Source: Actinomycetes bacterium (lineage in GTDB: Bacteria; Actinomycetota; Actinomycetes; Actinomycetales; Microbacteriaceae). Taken from it: a DNA stretch of 37,933 nucleotides. The stretch covers positions 1-37,933 of the forward strand of contig JAEYVF010000166.1 of assembly GCA_023432005.1 (NCBI GenBank). Reading direction: 5' to 3'. Positions 1 to 6,994 of this stretch are shown here, in pieces. The position numbers and the translations under genes are program-made. The notes under the pieces were generated by a model. That model worked only from the letters and a program-made list of their open reading frames with translations. It had not been told where the DNA came from and made no database searches. Position 1 is the first letter of the stretch, and each line of letters opens with the position of its first letter.

Positions 1-81
1 CCGCGCCGGGCCCACCCGCCGGGGCGCTTCTCGTTGCTGAGGCTCCGGGAGGACGCCGGGGCCGCGCTCGCGGTGGGTTGA
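1..81 (+). CDS. C-terminal tail of an unidentified upstream gene (partial)
   Basis: Frame 1 is open from the window edge to a TGA at 79-81 and encodes 26 residues ending in LREDAGAALAVG. The other two forward frames give a short stop or the shadow of lsr2. It ends 22 bases before lsr2, which fits a normal gene end, but the piece is too short to recognise a family. The reading frame is inferred only from openness and position, and the opposite strand cannot be excluded. Confidence 0.3.
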   Translation, partial: PRRAHPPGRFSLLRLREDAGAALAVG

Positions 82-91
82 GCCGCACCCG

Positions 92-97
92 TACACT
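92..97 (+). promoter_or_regulatory. -10 box of leaderless lsr2 promoter
   Basis: TACACT matches the actinobacterial TANNNT -10 consensus and lies exactly 6 nt before the lsr2 ATG, so transcription would begin at or next to the start codon. There is no Shine-Dalgarno sequence before the ATG. No convincing -35 hexamer is visible. Confidence 0.5.
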
Positions 98-103
98 CGC
101 GGC

Positions 104-457
104 ATGGCGAAGAAGACGATCACGATCCTCACCGACGACATCGATGGCACCGAGCTTCCCGCCGGATCGCGTAGCACGCGCTTCGCGCTCGACGGCGTCG
201 AGTACGAGATCGACCTCTCCGTCGAGAACGCCCGCGCCCTCGCCGACGCCCTCTCGCCGTACATCGCCGCCGGCCGGCGCGTGGGCGGCTCGGGTCGTGC
301 GGCGTCCGCGTCCTCGCGGCCGCGCTCGCGCGCGACCGGGGGAGACGCCGACCGGCTCGCCGCCATCCGCTCGTGGGCCCAGGGCAACGGCTACGCCGTC
401 GGCGACCGCGGGCGCATCAAGGCCGAGATCGTCGAGGCGTACGAGGCCGCGCACTGA
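104..457 (+). CDS. lsr2: Lsr2 family nucleoid-associated, H-NS-like protein
   Basis: The 117-residue product has the Lsr2 layout. The N-terminal half (about 1-60) is the dimerisation domain with FALDGVEYEIDLS and ends in AAGRRVGG. A basic Ser/Arg linker follows (about 62-80), then a C-terminal DNA-binding domain (about 83-117) with AIRSWAQGNGY and the AT-hook-like RGR in GDRGRIKAEIV. Lsr2 proteins bridge AT-rich DNA and silence horizontally acquired genes in Actinobacteria. Length matches the family (about 112 residues in Mycobacterium). The ATG was chosen because of the -10 box 6 nt upstream and the conserved MAKKTI start. It is followed 37 bases later by the YedK-like gene on the same strand. 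Confidence 0.96.
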   Translation: MAKKTITILTDDIDGTELPAGSRSTRFALDGVEYEIDLSVENARALADALSPYIAAGRRVGGSGRAASASSRPRSRATGGDADRLAAIRSWAQGNGYAVGDRGRIKAEIVEAYEAAH

Positions 458-494
458 CCCTGCGGGTGTCCGAGGTCCGCGGGATGATGTCGAC

Positions 495-1202
495 ATGTGC
501 GGACGATTCGCGAACGACGCCGAGGCCAACGAGCTGATCGAGGAGTTCGTCGCCGCGGGCAACGACTTCCGTGACTGGCGCCCCCAGTACTCCATCGCGC
601 CGACCGAGCTCGTGCCGATCGTGCGCGAGCGCGCCGCGTCGTCCGGCGAGCTCGTGCGCACGCTCGAGCCCGCCGCGTGGGACTTCCACCCGCCGTTCCT
701 CACGGCGAAGTCGCGGCCGCAGTTCAACGCGCGCATCGAGACGATCGCCACGAACGGGCTGTGGAAGTCGGCGTTCGCCGGCAATCGCTGCATCGTGCCC
801 ATGCGGGGCTATTACGAGTGGACGGGAGAGGCGGGCGACAAGCAGCCGCACTTCATCCACGGCGACAGCCGCATCCTCGCCGCCGCGGGTCTCGCGACGG
901 CCCGCAAAGTCGACGACGCGTGGGTCGTGTCGTGCGCGATCGTCACCCGCGAGGCGCGCGACGCATCCGGCGAGGTGCACGACCGCATGCCCGCCTTCCT
1001 CACGCGCGACGCCTACGAGGAGTGGCTCTCACCCGCGAAGCTCACGACCGATGCCGACCGCGAGAGAATGCTCGGCATGCTCGACGCCGTCTCGGTCGAG
1101 GTGGCCTCGACACTCACGAGCTACGAGGTCGACCGCAGGGTCAACAGCTCGCGCAACGTCGACCCGCGAGACGCGAGCCTCATCGAGCCCCTCGCGAGCT
1201 GA
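495..1202 (+). CDS. yedK: SOS response-associated peptidase family protein (YedK/HMCES type)
   Basis: The 235-residue protein begins MCGRF. In the SRAP family Cys2 becomes the N-terminal nucleophile after Met removal and forms a thiazolidine crosslink with abasic sites in single-stranded DNA, shielding them from cleavage. The other active-site residues are visible: Asn78 in FNARIET, Glu108 in YYEW and His162 in VHDRMP, close to N75, E105 and H160 of E. coli YedK. The ATG at 495 is required because Cys must be residue 2. A longer frame upstream runs through lsr2 in another phase and is not real. GATGAT (483-488) lies 6 nt before the ATG, so it may be leaderless. Its TGA directly abuts the stop of the convergent membrane-protein gene. 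Confidence 0.95.
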   Translation: MCGRFANDAEANELIEEFVAAGNDFRDWRPQYSIAPTELVPIVRERAASSGELVRTLEPAAWDFHPPFLTAKSRPQFNARIETIATNGLWKSAFAGNRCIVPMRGYYEWTGEAGDKQPHFIHGDSRILAAAGLATARKVDDAWVVSCAIVTREARDASGEVHDRMPAFLTRDAYEEWLSPAKLTTDADRERMLGMLDAVSVEVASTLTSYEVDRRVNSSRNVDPRDASLIEPLAS

Positions 1203-1865
1203 TCAGCGCAGCGCGGGCTCGAGCGGGCGCTCGGTCGTGGAGCCGTTCGCCGCGTGGGCGAGGATCTGCAGCTTGACCGACCAGCGGTCGATGAGGGCGA
1301 GCGCGATCGCGGAGGCGATGAAGGTCAGGTGGATCATGACCTGCCAGAAGACGCCGTCCCAGGTGTAGGTCTCACCCGTCTTGTTCTCGGCGCCGGCCGC
1401 GCCCAGGTCGCCGACCTCGATGAAGGTCTTGAGCAGGTGGATGGACGAGATGCCGATGATGGCCATCGCGAGCTTCACCTTGAGCACGTTCGCGTTGACG
1501 TGGCTCAGCCACTCGGGCTGGTCGGGGTGGCCGTCGACCTTGATGCGCGAGACGAAGGTCTCGTAGCCGCCGATGATGACCATGATGAGCAGGTTCGCGA
1601 TCATGACGACGTCGATGAGGCCGAGCACGCCGAGCATGATCGTGGCCTCCTCGATGTGCGGCCAGTGGGCGACCACCTCTTCCGCGAGGTGCCACAGCTC
1701 GACCATGAAGACGACGACGTAGATCGCCTGCGCGACGACGAGCCCCACGTAGAGGGGCGCCTGCAGCCAGCGGCTGAAGAAGATGAAGTAGCCCACCGCG
1801 CTGACCCACGGGGTCTGCGGGCGGTACTGGCGGGGCGCGGGTTCGGTCGGGCGCGGCTCGGTCAT
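1203..1865 (-). CDS. UPF0114 (YqhA family) integral membrane protein
   Basis: The 220-residue product matches the YqhA/UPF0114 pattern: FSRWLQAPLYVGL, then LIDVVMIANLLIMVIIGGYETFVSRI, then KLAMAIIGISSIHLLKTF, and finally MIHLTFIASAIALALIDR. These are four hydrophobic segments at roughly residues 27-55, 75-103, 130-155 and 180-203. E. coli YqhA is about 165 residues; the extra length here is a proline-rich N-terminal tail and a short acidic/Gly insert before the last helix. The ATG at 1865 was chosen over an upstream in-frame start because AGGAG precedes it at normal spacing. The molecular function of the family is not established. It is convergent with the YedK-like gene, with no bases between the stops. 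Confidence 0.9.
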   Translation of the reverse strand: MTEPRPTEPAPRQYRPQTPWVSAVGYFIFFSRWLQAPLYVGLVVAQAIYVVVFMVELWHLAEEVVAHWPHIEEATIMLGVLGLIDVVMIANLLIMVIIGGYETFVSRIKVDGHPDQPEWLSHVNANVLKVKLAMAIIGISSIHLLKTFIEVGDLGAAGAENKTGETYTWDGVFWQVMIHLTFIASAIALALIDRWSVKLQILAHAANGSTTERPLEPALR

Positions 1866-1902
1866 CGGGCTTCGGGCTCCTGATCGGTCGGATGGCCGTC
1901 TC

Positions 1903-1908
1903 AGAATA
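1903..1908 (-). promoter_or_regulatory. -10 box for the UPF0114 gene
   Basis: On the minus strand the bases read TATTCT, a TANNNT hexamer 37 nt before the ATG. This gives a leader of about 30 nt carrying the AGGAG ribosome-binding site. No clear -35 is seen. Confidence 0.4.
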
Positions 1909-1960
1909 CGGCCCACGACTGACCGGATGTCGGGCGGGGTCCCGCGGCATGAGCGGGCAC

Positions 1961-1966
1961 TAGACT
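1961..1966 (+). promoter_or_regulatory. -10 box for prs
   Basis: TAGACT lies 42 bases before the prs GTG. The implied leader of about 36 nt contains AGGAGA (1988-1993), somewhat far from the GTG. The prs and UPF0114 promoters are divergent and share a 143-base intergenic region. Confidence 0.4.
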
Positions 1967-2008
1967 CGTCATGCCGAGTCGCCTACAGGAGAGCGGGTAG
2001 CGGGGACA

Positions 2009-2986
2009 GTGTCCGGCATCAAGATCAGCGGAGAGAAGCGGCTCGTCATCGTCTCGGGACGGGCGCATCCGCAGCTCGCCGAGGACATCGCGACAGAACT
2101 GGGCACCGAGCTCGTCGAGACCGACACGCGCACCTTCGCCAACGGCGAGATCTACGCGCGCTTCGGAGAGTCGATCCGCGGCACGGATGTGTTCCTCATC
2201 CAGTCGCACACCTCGCCCATCAACGAGTGGCTCATGGAGCAGCTCATCATGTGCGACGCGGCGAAGCGCGCGAGCGCCAAGCGCATCACGGTCGTGGCGC
2301 CGTTCTACCCCTATGCGCGACAGGACAAGAAGGGCCGCGGGCGCGAGCCCATCTCCGCCCGTCTCGTGGCCGACCTGTTCAAGGCCGCGGGCGCCGACCG
2401 CATCATGAGCGTCGACCTGCACGCCGCGCAGATCCAGGGCTTCTTCGACGGGCCCGTCGACCACCTCTTCGCGATGCCCGTGCTGCTCGAGCACTTCCGC
2501 AACACCGTCGACTCCGAGATGCTCACCGTCGTCAGCCCCGACATGGGCCGCGTGCGCGTGGCCGACATCTGGTCGGACAAGCTCGGCGCCCCGCTCGCGA
2601 TCATCCACAAGCGTCGCGACCCGCGCGTCGCCAACCAGGTGAGCGTGCACGAGATCGTCGGCCAGGTGGAGGGCCGCGACTGCCTCCTCGTCGACGACCT
2701 CATCGACACCGGCCGCACCATCGCGAAGGCCGCCGAGGCTCTCAAGGCCCGCGGCGCGAAGAGCGTCATCGTGGCCGCCACCCACGCGGTCTTCTCCGAC
2801 CCCGCCGTCGAGATCCTGCAGTCGGACTTCATCGACCGCGTCGTCGTGACCGACACCTTGCCCCTCGCGCCCGAGAAGCGCTGGGATCGTCTCACCGTGC
2901 TGCCGATCGCGCCGCTCATCGCCCGCGCCATCCACGAGGTCTTCGACGACGGCTCCGTCACGTCGATGTTCGACGGCGCGGCGTGA
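2009..2986 (+). CDS. prs: Ribose-phosphate pyrophosphokinase (PRPP synthetase)
   Basis: This enzyme makes 5-phosphoribosyl 1-diphosphate from ribose 5-phosphate and ATP for purine, pyrimidine, His, Trp and NAD synthesis. The 325 residues have the class I Prs layout: FANGEIYARFGESIRG near the N-terminus, the ATP-contact PYARQDKK segment (about 104-112), the metal site VDLHAAQIQGFF, the flexible loop IIHKRRDPRVANQ, and the PRPP-binding DDLIDTGRTI. The start is GTG at 2009; MSGIKISGEKRLVIVSG is a typical actinobacterial N-terminus. Its TGA overlaps the GTG of the next gene, so the two are translationally coupled. In mycobacteria prs sits beside glmU and near rplY/pth/mfd; here glmU is absent from the window and rplY lies 17 kb away. 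Confidence 0.97.
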   Translation: MSGIKISGEKRLVIVSGRAHPQLAEDIATELGTELVETDTRTFANGEIYARFGESIRGTDVFLIQSHTSPINEWLMEQLIMCDAAKRASAKRITVVAPFYPYARQDKKGRGREPISARLVADLFKAAGADRIMSVDLHAAQIQGFFDGPVDHLFAMPVLLEHFRNTVDSEMLTVVSPDMGRVRVADIWSDKLGAPLAIIHKRRDPRVANQVSVHEIVGQVEGRDCLLVDDLIDTGRTIAKAAEALKARGAKSVIVAATHAVFSDPAVEILQSDFIDRVVVTDTLPLAPEKRWDRLTVLPIAPLIARAIHEVFDDGSVTSMFDGAA

Positions 2987-4998
2987 GCGGGCGGTCCCTC
3001 CTCTTCGAACCCCTCCGGATCGGCACCTTCGAGGTGCCGAATCGGATCATGCAGACGGCGCACTCGAAGCAGTACTCCGACCGCGCCGAATCCGAGCGCG
3101 AGACCGCGTACTACGTGCGTCGGGCGCAGGGCGGGTGCGGGCTCTTCATCGCGGGCAACCACTTCGTGCACCCCTCCGGCTCGATCCGCAACTTCGAGGA
3201 TGCGTGGCGCCGAGAGAGCGTCGCCGCCAACCGCCGGTTCACGGATGCCGTCCACGAGGCGGGTGCGCGCGTCATGGTGCAGCTGAACCACCACGGTGCG
3301 CAGGCGCAGGCCGACGGCCCCGATGGCCCGCGGCCCGTGTTCGCGCCGTCGCGCCTCATCTCGCCCTCGACGGGCATCGCGACGAAGGAGGCCGACGAGG
3401 CCGACATCCGCTCGTTCGTCGAGCACTGGGCGCTCTCGGCGGAGCTCGCGCTCGAGGCCGGTTTCGACGGCGTCGAGATCCACATGGCGCACGGCTACCT
3501 GCTGCACCAGTTCCTCTCGCCGCTCTACAACGCGCGCACCGACGGCTACGGCGGCGACCTCGAGGGCCGCACGCGGTTCCCACGCGAGGTGCTGCGCGCC
3601 GTGCGCGAGCGGGTGGGCGACGACGCGACGGTCGGCATCCGCATCGTCGCCGACGAGTTCCACCCCGAGGGGATGGATGCCGCCGAGCTGCGCGAGGTCG
3701 TCGCGCTCCTGCGGGCCGAGGCGCGTATCGACTTCCTCGACCTCGCCGCGGGCGGCTACCACAACGTGCACTACGTCTTCCCGTCGTCGCCCATGCCCGT
3801 CGCGTGGCTGCGCGAGGCCACCGCCGCGATGAAGGCGGCGAACCCCGACGTGCCCGTGTTCGGCGTCGGCTCGGCGCTCGGCGTCGAGGACGCCGAGGAG
3901 GTGCTGCGCTCGGGCATCGCCGACATGGTCGCGCTCACGCGCGCGCAGATCGCCGACCCCGACCTCGCCGAGAAGCTCCGCACGGGTCGCGCCGACGAGA
4001 TCCGCCACTGCGTGCGCCTCAACCAGGGGTGCCTCGGTCGCGGCAGCCGCGGGCTCCCGGTGTCGTGCACCGTGAACCCCCGCGTCGGCCGCGAGCGGGA
4101 GCGCGCGCCGCTCGGCCGCGACGAGACGCCGGGGCGCTGGGTCGTCGTGGGCGGCGGACCGGCCGGGATGCGCGCAGCCGTCGAGCTCGCCGAGCTCGGC
4201 CACTCCGTGCGGCTCCTCGAGCGCTCCGAGCGACTCGGTGGCCAGCTCGCGCTCGCCCGGCGCGTCCCGGGACGCGAGAGCGTCGGCCTGCTCGTCGACG
4301 ATCTCGAGCGCGATCTCGCGCGTGCCGGTGTCGAGGTCGAGCTCGGCGCGGAGCTCGATGCCGCGGCCATCGACGCGCTCGACGCCGACGGTGTCGTCAT
4401 CGCGACGGGCGCCACGGCCCCCGCCACGACCTCGCTCCACCTGGGAGGCGCCTACCTCGGCGGCTTCCCCGCGGGAGGGACGGTCGACCCCTTCACCGCG
4501 CTGCGCGATCCCGCCCGCCTCGGCCGCCGCATCGCGGTCGTCGACGCCGACGGCACCGCCTACGCCTCGGGCGTCGTGCTCGCCCTGCTCGCCGTCGTCG
4601 ACGAGCTCGAGCTCGTGACCCCCGCCGAGCAGGTGCTCCCGCACGTCGGGGCCGGCTACGACCGCCCCCTCCTGCTCGAGCGGCTCTCGGCGCATCCGGG
4701 GTTCCGCCGCCACACCCACACGCGCGTCGCCGCGCTCGCCGACGGCGCGCTCGACCTCGTCGACGCGCTCACGGGCGAGCGCTCCACGATCGGGGGGCTC
4801 GACGCCGTCGTGGCCCTCGAGCCGCGCACCGTCGTGCGACCGGCGGGACTGGGCACGGTGCCGGGCGTCGGCATGGGGACGGGCGCTGGCGGCCTGGTCG
4901 CGATCGGCGACGCCGTGAGCCCGCGCAACATCGATGCGGCGATCGCCGACGCCGTCGAGCTCGTGTACGCGCTCTCGGCGCGCGAGCGCGCATCCTGA
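2983..4998 (+). CDS. Old-yellow-enzyme/FadH-like NADH:flavin oxidoreductase with C-terminal FAD/NAD domain
   Basis: This 671-residue protein has the two-part FadH/trimethylamine-dehydrogenase architecture. Residues about 1-335 form an FMN TIM barrel (FEPLRIGTFEVPNRI, VMVQLNHHGAQ, GFDGVEIHMAHGYLLHQFLSP, YGGDLEGRTRF). From about 385 a dinucleotide-binding domain follows (VVVGGGPAGMRAAVELAELGH) and ends in an FAD motif (AIGDAVSPRNIDAAI). Such enzymes reduce enoyl-CoAs or demethylate amines. Oddity: the usual four-Cys iron-sulfur motif reads C343, L346, C350, C362, so the second ligand is Leu. The start is GTG 2983, overlapping the prs TGA (GTGA); the open frame runs much further upstream, but that part is antisense-like shadow over prs. 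The substrate is unknown. Confidence 0.88.
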   Translation: MSGRSLLFEPLRIGTFEVPNRIMQTAHSKQYSDRAESERETAYYVRRAQGGCGLFIAGNHFVHPSGSIRNFEDAWRRESVAANRRFTDAVHEAGARVMVQLNHHGAQAQADGPDGPRPVFAPSRLISPSTGIATKEADEADIRSFVEHWALSAELALEAGFDGVEIHMAHGYLLHQFLSPLYNARTDGYGGDLEGRTRFPREVLRAVRERVGDDATVGIRIVADEFHPEGMDAAELREVVALLRAEARIDFLDLAAGGYHNVHYVFPSSPMPVAWLREATAAMKAANPDVPVFGVGSALGVEDAEEVLRSGIADMVALTRAQIADPDLAEKLRTGRADEIRHCVRLNQGCLGRGSRGLPVSCTVNPRVGRERERAPLGRDETPGRWVVVGGGPAGMRAAVELAELGHSVRLLERSERLGGQLALARRVPGRESVGLLVDDLERDLARAGVEVELGAELDAAAIDALDADGVVIATGATAPATTSLHLGGAYLGGFPAGGTVDPFTALRDPARLGRRIAVVDADGTAYASGVVLALLAVVDELELVTPAEQVLPHVGAGYDRPLLLERLSAHPGFRRHTHTRVAALADGALDLVDALTGERSTIGGLDAVVALEPRTVVRPAGLGTVPGVGMGTGAGGLVAIGDAVSPRNIDAAIADAVELVYALSARERAS

Positions 4999-5026
4999 GC
5001 CTCGACCCGCCGAACAGGGGTCCAGG

Positions 5027-5398
5027 TCACACGTCGACGCCCGGCGTGCCGCGCTCGAGACGCAGCTCGGGGATGAAGCCGAGGAACCTCAGCTGCACCT
5101 CGCGCCCCCCGAAGTCGGTCGCGTAGCAGTACCAGCCGGGGCCCTCGGCACCCACCCACTCCCAACGCGCGTCGGGTGCCGCGCCCGGGGCCTCGGCTGC
5201 CGCGACGATCCGGCAGGCCACGTCGGCGGTGCGCGTCGCCGTCGAGACGCCGATGAGCACGCCCGGGAGCACGAGCGCCACCACGGCGAGCAGCACGACG
5301 ACGCGCGCCATGCGCCGCATCCGCGGTCCGCGCAGCGTGCCGCCCTCGCCCGGCTGGTAGCCGGCGAGCTCGGGCGGGGTCTCGTCGTCGCGCTCCAT
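5027..5398 (-). CDS. Small single-pass membrane protein of unknown function
   Basis: The 123-residue protein starts with an acidic, proline-containing segment, then basic RGPRMRRMAR and one transmembrane helix (about 31-52, VVVLLAVVALVLPGVLIGV). A roughly 70-residue extracytoplasmic part with two Cys residues follows (VACRIV and WYCYA). I do not recognise a family. The ATG at 5398 is preferred because GAGACT on the minus strand sits 6 nt before it, the leaderless spacing seen across this window. It is convergent with the FadH-like gene, 28 bases apart. Confidence 0.6.
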   Translation of the reverse strand: MERDDETPPELAGYQPGEGGTLRGPRMRRMARVVVLLAVVALVLPGVLIGVSTATRTADVACRIVAAAEAPGAAPDARWEWVGAEGPGWYCYATDFGGREVQLRFLGFIPELRLERGTPGVDV

Positions 5399-5523
5399 CG
5401 CCACAGTCTCGCACTGCCGGGAGGGCGCTGCTCTCGAGGCGCGTCTCGCGGCCGATCCCGGGGCGACCACGGCTCTCGGAGCGGCACTTTCCGCGGCCCG
5501 GCCCCGCGGGTTAGCGTCGGCAC

Positions 5524-6885
5524 ATGGCGGGAACGGCGGACGCGCGGCTGCGGCAGCGGATGGGGGAGGCGCTCGGCGTCGACGTCGCCGCGGTCAATGT
5601 GGCGGGCGCCGCGACCCTGGAGTCCCCCTACCCGGTGTCGGACCTCGCGGCGGCCTCCGTCGCCGCTGCGGCCGCCGCCCTCACTGAGCTGCTCGACGCG
5701 GGCGGCGTCGCGGGGGCGACCGCGACGGTGCGGCGGGAGCGCGCCGATGCGTGGTTCCGCGCGGGGGTGCGCCCCGTCGGCTGGGTCGCCCCGTCGCCGT
5801 GGGACCCCATCGCGGGCGACTACGCCACGAGCGACGGGTGGATCCGCCTGCACACCAACGCCCCGAGCCATCGGCAGGCCGCCCTGCGCGTGCTCGGCGT
5901 GGAGGCCGACCGCGACGTCGTGGCGCGCGCGGTCGCCATCTGGCACGGCGACGAGCTCGAGGCCGAGATCGTGGCGGAGGGCGGGTGCGCGGCCGTCATG
6001 CGCCGCCCCGAGGAGTGGCGGCGGCATCCGCAGGGTTCCGCGGTCGCCGCGGAGCCGCTCGTCGCGCGCGAGGTCACGGATGCGGACGGCGCCCCCTCCG
6101 CGTGGCGCCCGACCCGCGAGCGCCCGCTCGAGGGACTCCGCGTGCTCGATCTCACGCGCGTGCTCGCGGGACCCGTCGCGACGCGTCTGCTCGCAGGTCT
6201 CGGCGCCCAGGTGCTGCGCGTCGACCCCCCGGGCTGGGATGAGCCCGCGCTCGCGCACGAGATGACGCTCGGCAAGCGCACCACGCGTCTCGACGCACGC
6301 GATCCCGCCGAGCTCGCGCAGCTCGTGCGTCTGGTCTCGGAGGCCGACGTCGTCGTGCACGGCTACCGTCCCGGCGCCCTCGACCGCCTCGCCCTCGACG
6401 AGGAGGCGCGTCGGCGCGCGCGCCCGGGTCTCGTCGACGTGTCGCTCGACGCCTACGGCTTCACGGGTCCCTGGGCCGGGCGCCGCGGCTTCGACAGCCT
6501 CGTGCAGATGTCGTCGGGCATCGCGGATGCGGGCATGCGCGCGGCGGCCGAGGATCGGCCCGTGCCGCTGCCCGTGCAGGCCCTCGACCAGGCGACGGGC
6601 TACCTCATGGCTGCGGCCGTGCTCGCGGGTCTGCGCGATCGGCTGCGCGAGGGCACGGGTTCGGCTGCGCGTCTGTCGCTCGCCCGCACGGCGGCGCTCC
6701 TCGAGGACGCCCGCGGCCTGCCCCGGGCCTCGCGCTCCGCGGTCGAGGAGCCGAGCGACGGCGAGCTGCTGCAGACCGGGTGGGGTCCCGTGCGCGTGCT
6801 CACGCCGCCGCTCGAGGTGCCGGGCGTGCGGATCGCGTGGGAGCGCGCGCCGCGTCCCTTCGGGAGCGACAACCCCATCTGGTGA
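5524..6885 (+). CDS. Class III (CaiB/BaiF-type) CoA-transferase with rearranged domain order
   Basis: Class III CoA-transferases move CoA between carboxylates through an aspartyl-CoA thioester intermediate. The typical N-terminal signature (PLEGLRVLDLTRVLAGPVAT) starts only near residue 201 of 453. It is followed by LGAQVLRVDPPGWDE, VVHGYRPGALDRL, FTGPWAGRRGFDSLVQ and the probable catalytic Asp in ALDQATGYLMAAAVLAGL. Residues about 95-190 (DGWIRLHTNAPSHRQAALRVLGV, then GGCAAVMRRPEEWRRHPQG) resemble the part normally found after the core, so the order appears circularly permuted. A TAGCGT box (5512-5517) 6 nt before the ATG supports this start. It stands alone, with no acyl-CoA enzymes beside it apart from the nearby FadH-like gene. 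The substrate is unknown. Confidence 0.8.
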   Translation: MAGTADARLRQRMGEALGVDVAAVNVAGAATLESPYPVSDLAAASVAAAAAALTELLDAGGVAGATATVRRERADAWFRAGVRPVGWVAPSPWDPIAGDYATSDGWIRLHTNAPSHRQAALRVLGVEADRDVVARAVAIWHGDELEAEIVAEGGCAAVMRRPEEWRRHPQGSAVAAEPLVAREVTDADGAPSAWRPTRERPLEGLRVLDLTRVLAGPVATRLLAGLGAQVLRVDPPGWDEPALAHEMTLGKRTTRLDARDPAELAQLVRLVSEADVVVHGYRPGALDRLALDEEARRRARPGLVDVSLDAYGFTGPWAGRRGFDSLVQMSSGIADAGMRAAAEDRPVPLPVQALDQATGYLMAAAVLAGLRDRLREGTGSAARLSLARTAALLEDARGLPRASRSAVEEPSDGELLQTGWGPVRVLTPPLEVPGVRIAWERAPRPFGSDNPIW

Positions 6886-6924
6886 GCGTCATCAGCCGGC
6901 GTCTGGCCCGCGGGTGTGCGCACT

Positions 6925-6986
6925 CGGAGAACGGTGCGACCGCGCTCGTGCCGTTCTCCGGCGCGCGCCGCGGATCATCGCGGCGC
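6925..6986. terminator. Two tandem hairpins between convergent CoA-transferase and gnd genes
   Basis: The first hairpin pairs CGGAGAACGG (6925-6934) perfectly with CCGTTCTCCG (6951-6960), and the loop can extend the stem by about five more pairs, two of them G-T. The second pairs GCGCCGCG (6965-6972) with CGCGGCGC (6979-6986) around GATCAT. Both lie in the 109-base gap between two convergent genes, so a bidirectional terminator is likely. There is no T-tract, as is common in high-GC Actinobacteria. Confidence 0.65.
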
Positions 6987-6994
6987 CAGAGGGC

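Noticed and set aside
78..494. Extended N-terminus for the YedK-like protein
   Set aside because: The family needs Cys at residue 2, and the extension overlaps lsr2 in another frame with an Arg/Ser/Pro-rich shadow sequence.
2311..4719. Very long open frame on the minus strand opposite prs and the FadH-like gene (802 codons)
   Set aside because: High-GC shadow frame. The residues are Arg/Ala/Glu/His-rich and low in structure, while the plus strand encodes clear conserved domains.
5524..6885. Frameshift or fusion artefact to explain the CoA-transferase domain order
   Set aside because: The frame is continuous with uniform codon use, a well-placed promoter and a terminator after it, so a real rearranged protein is more likely.
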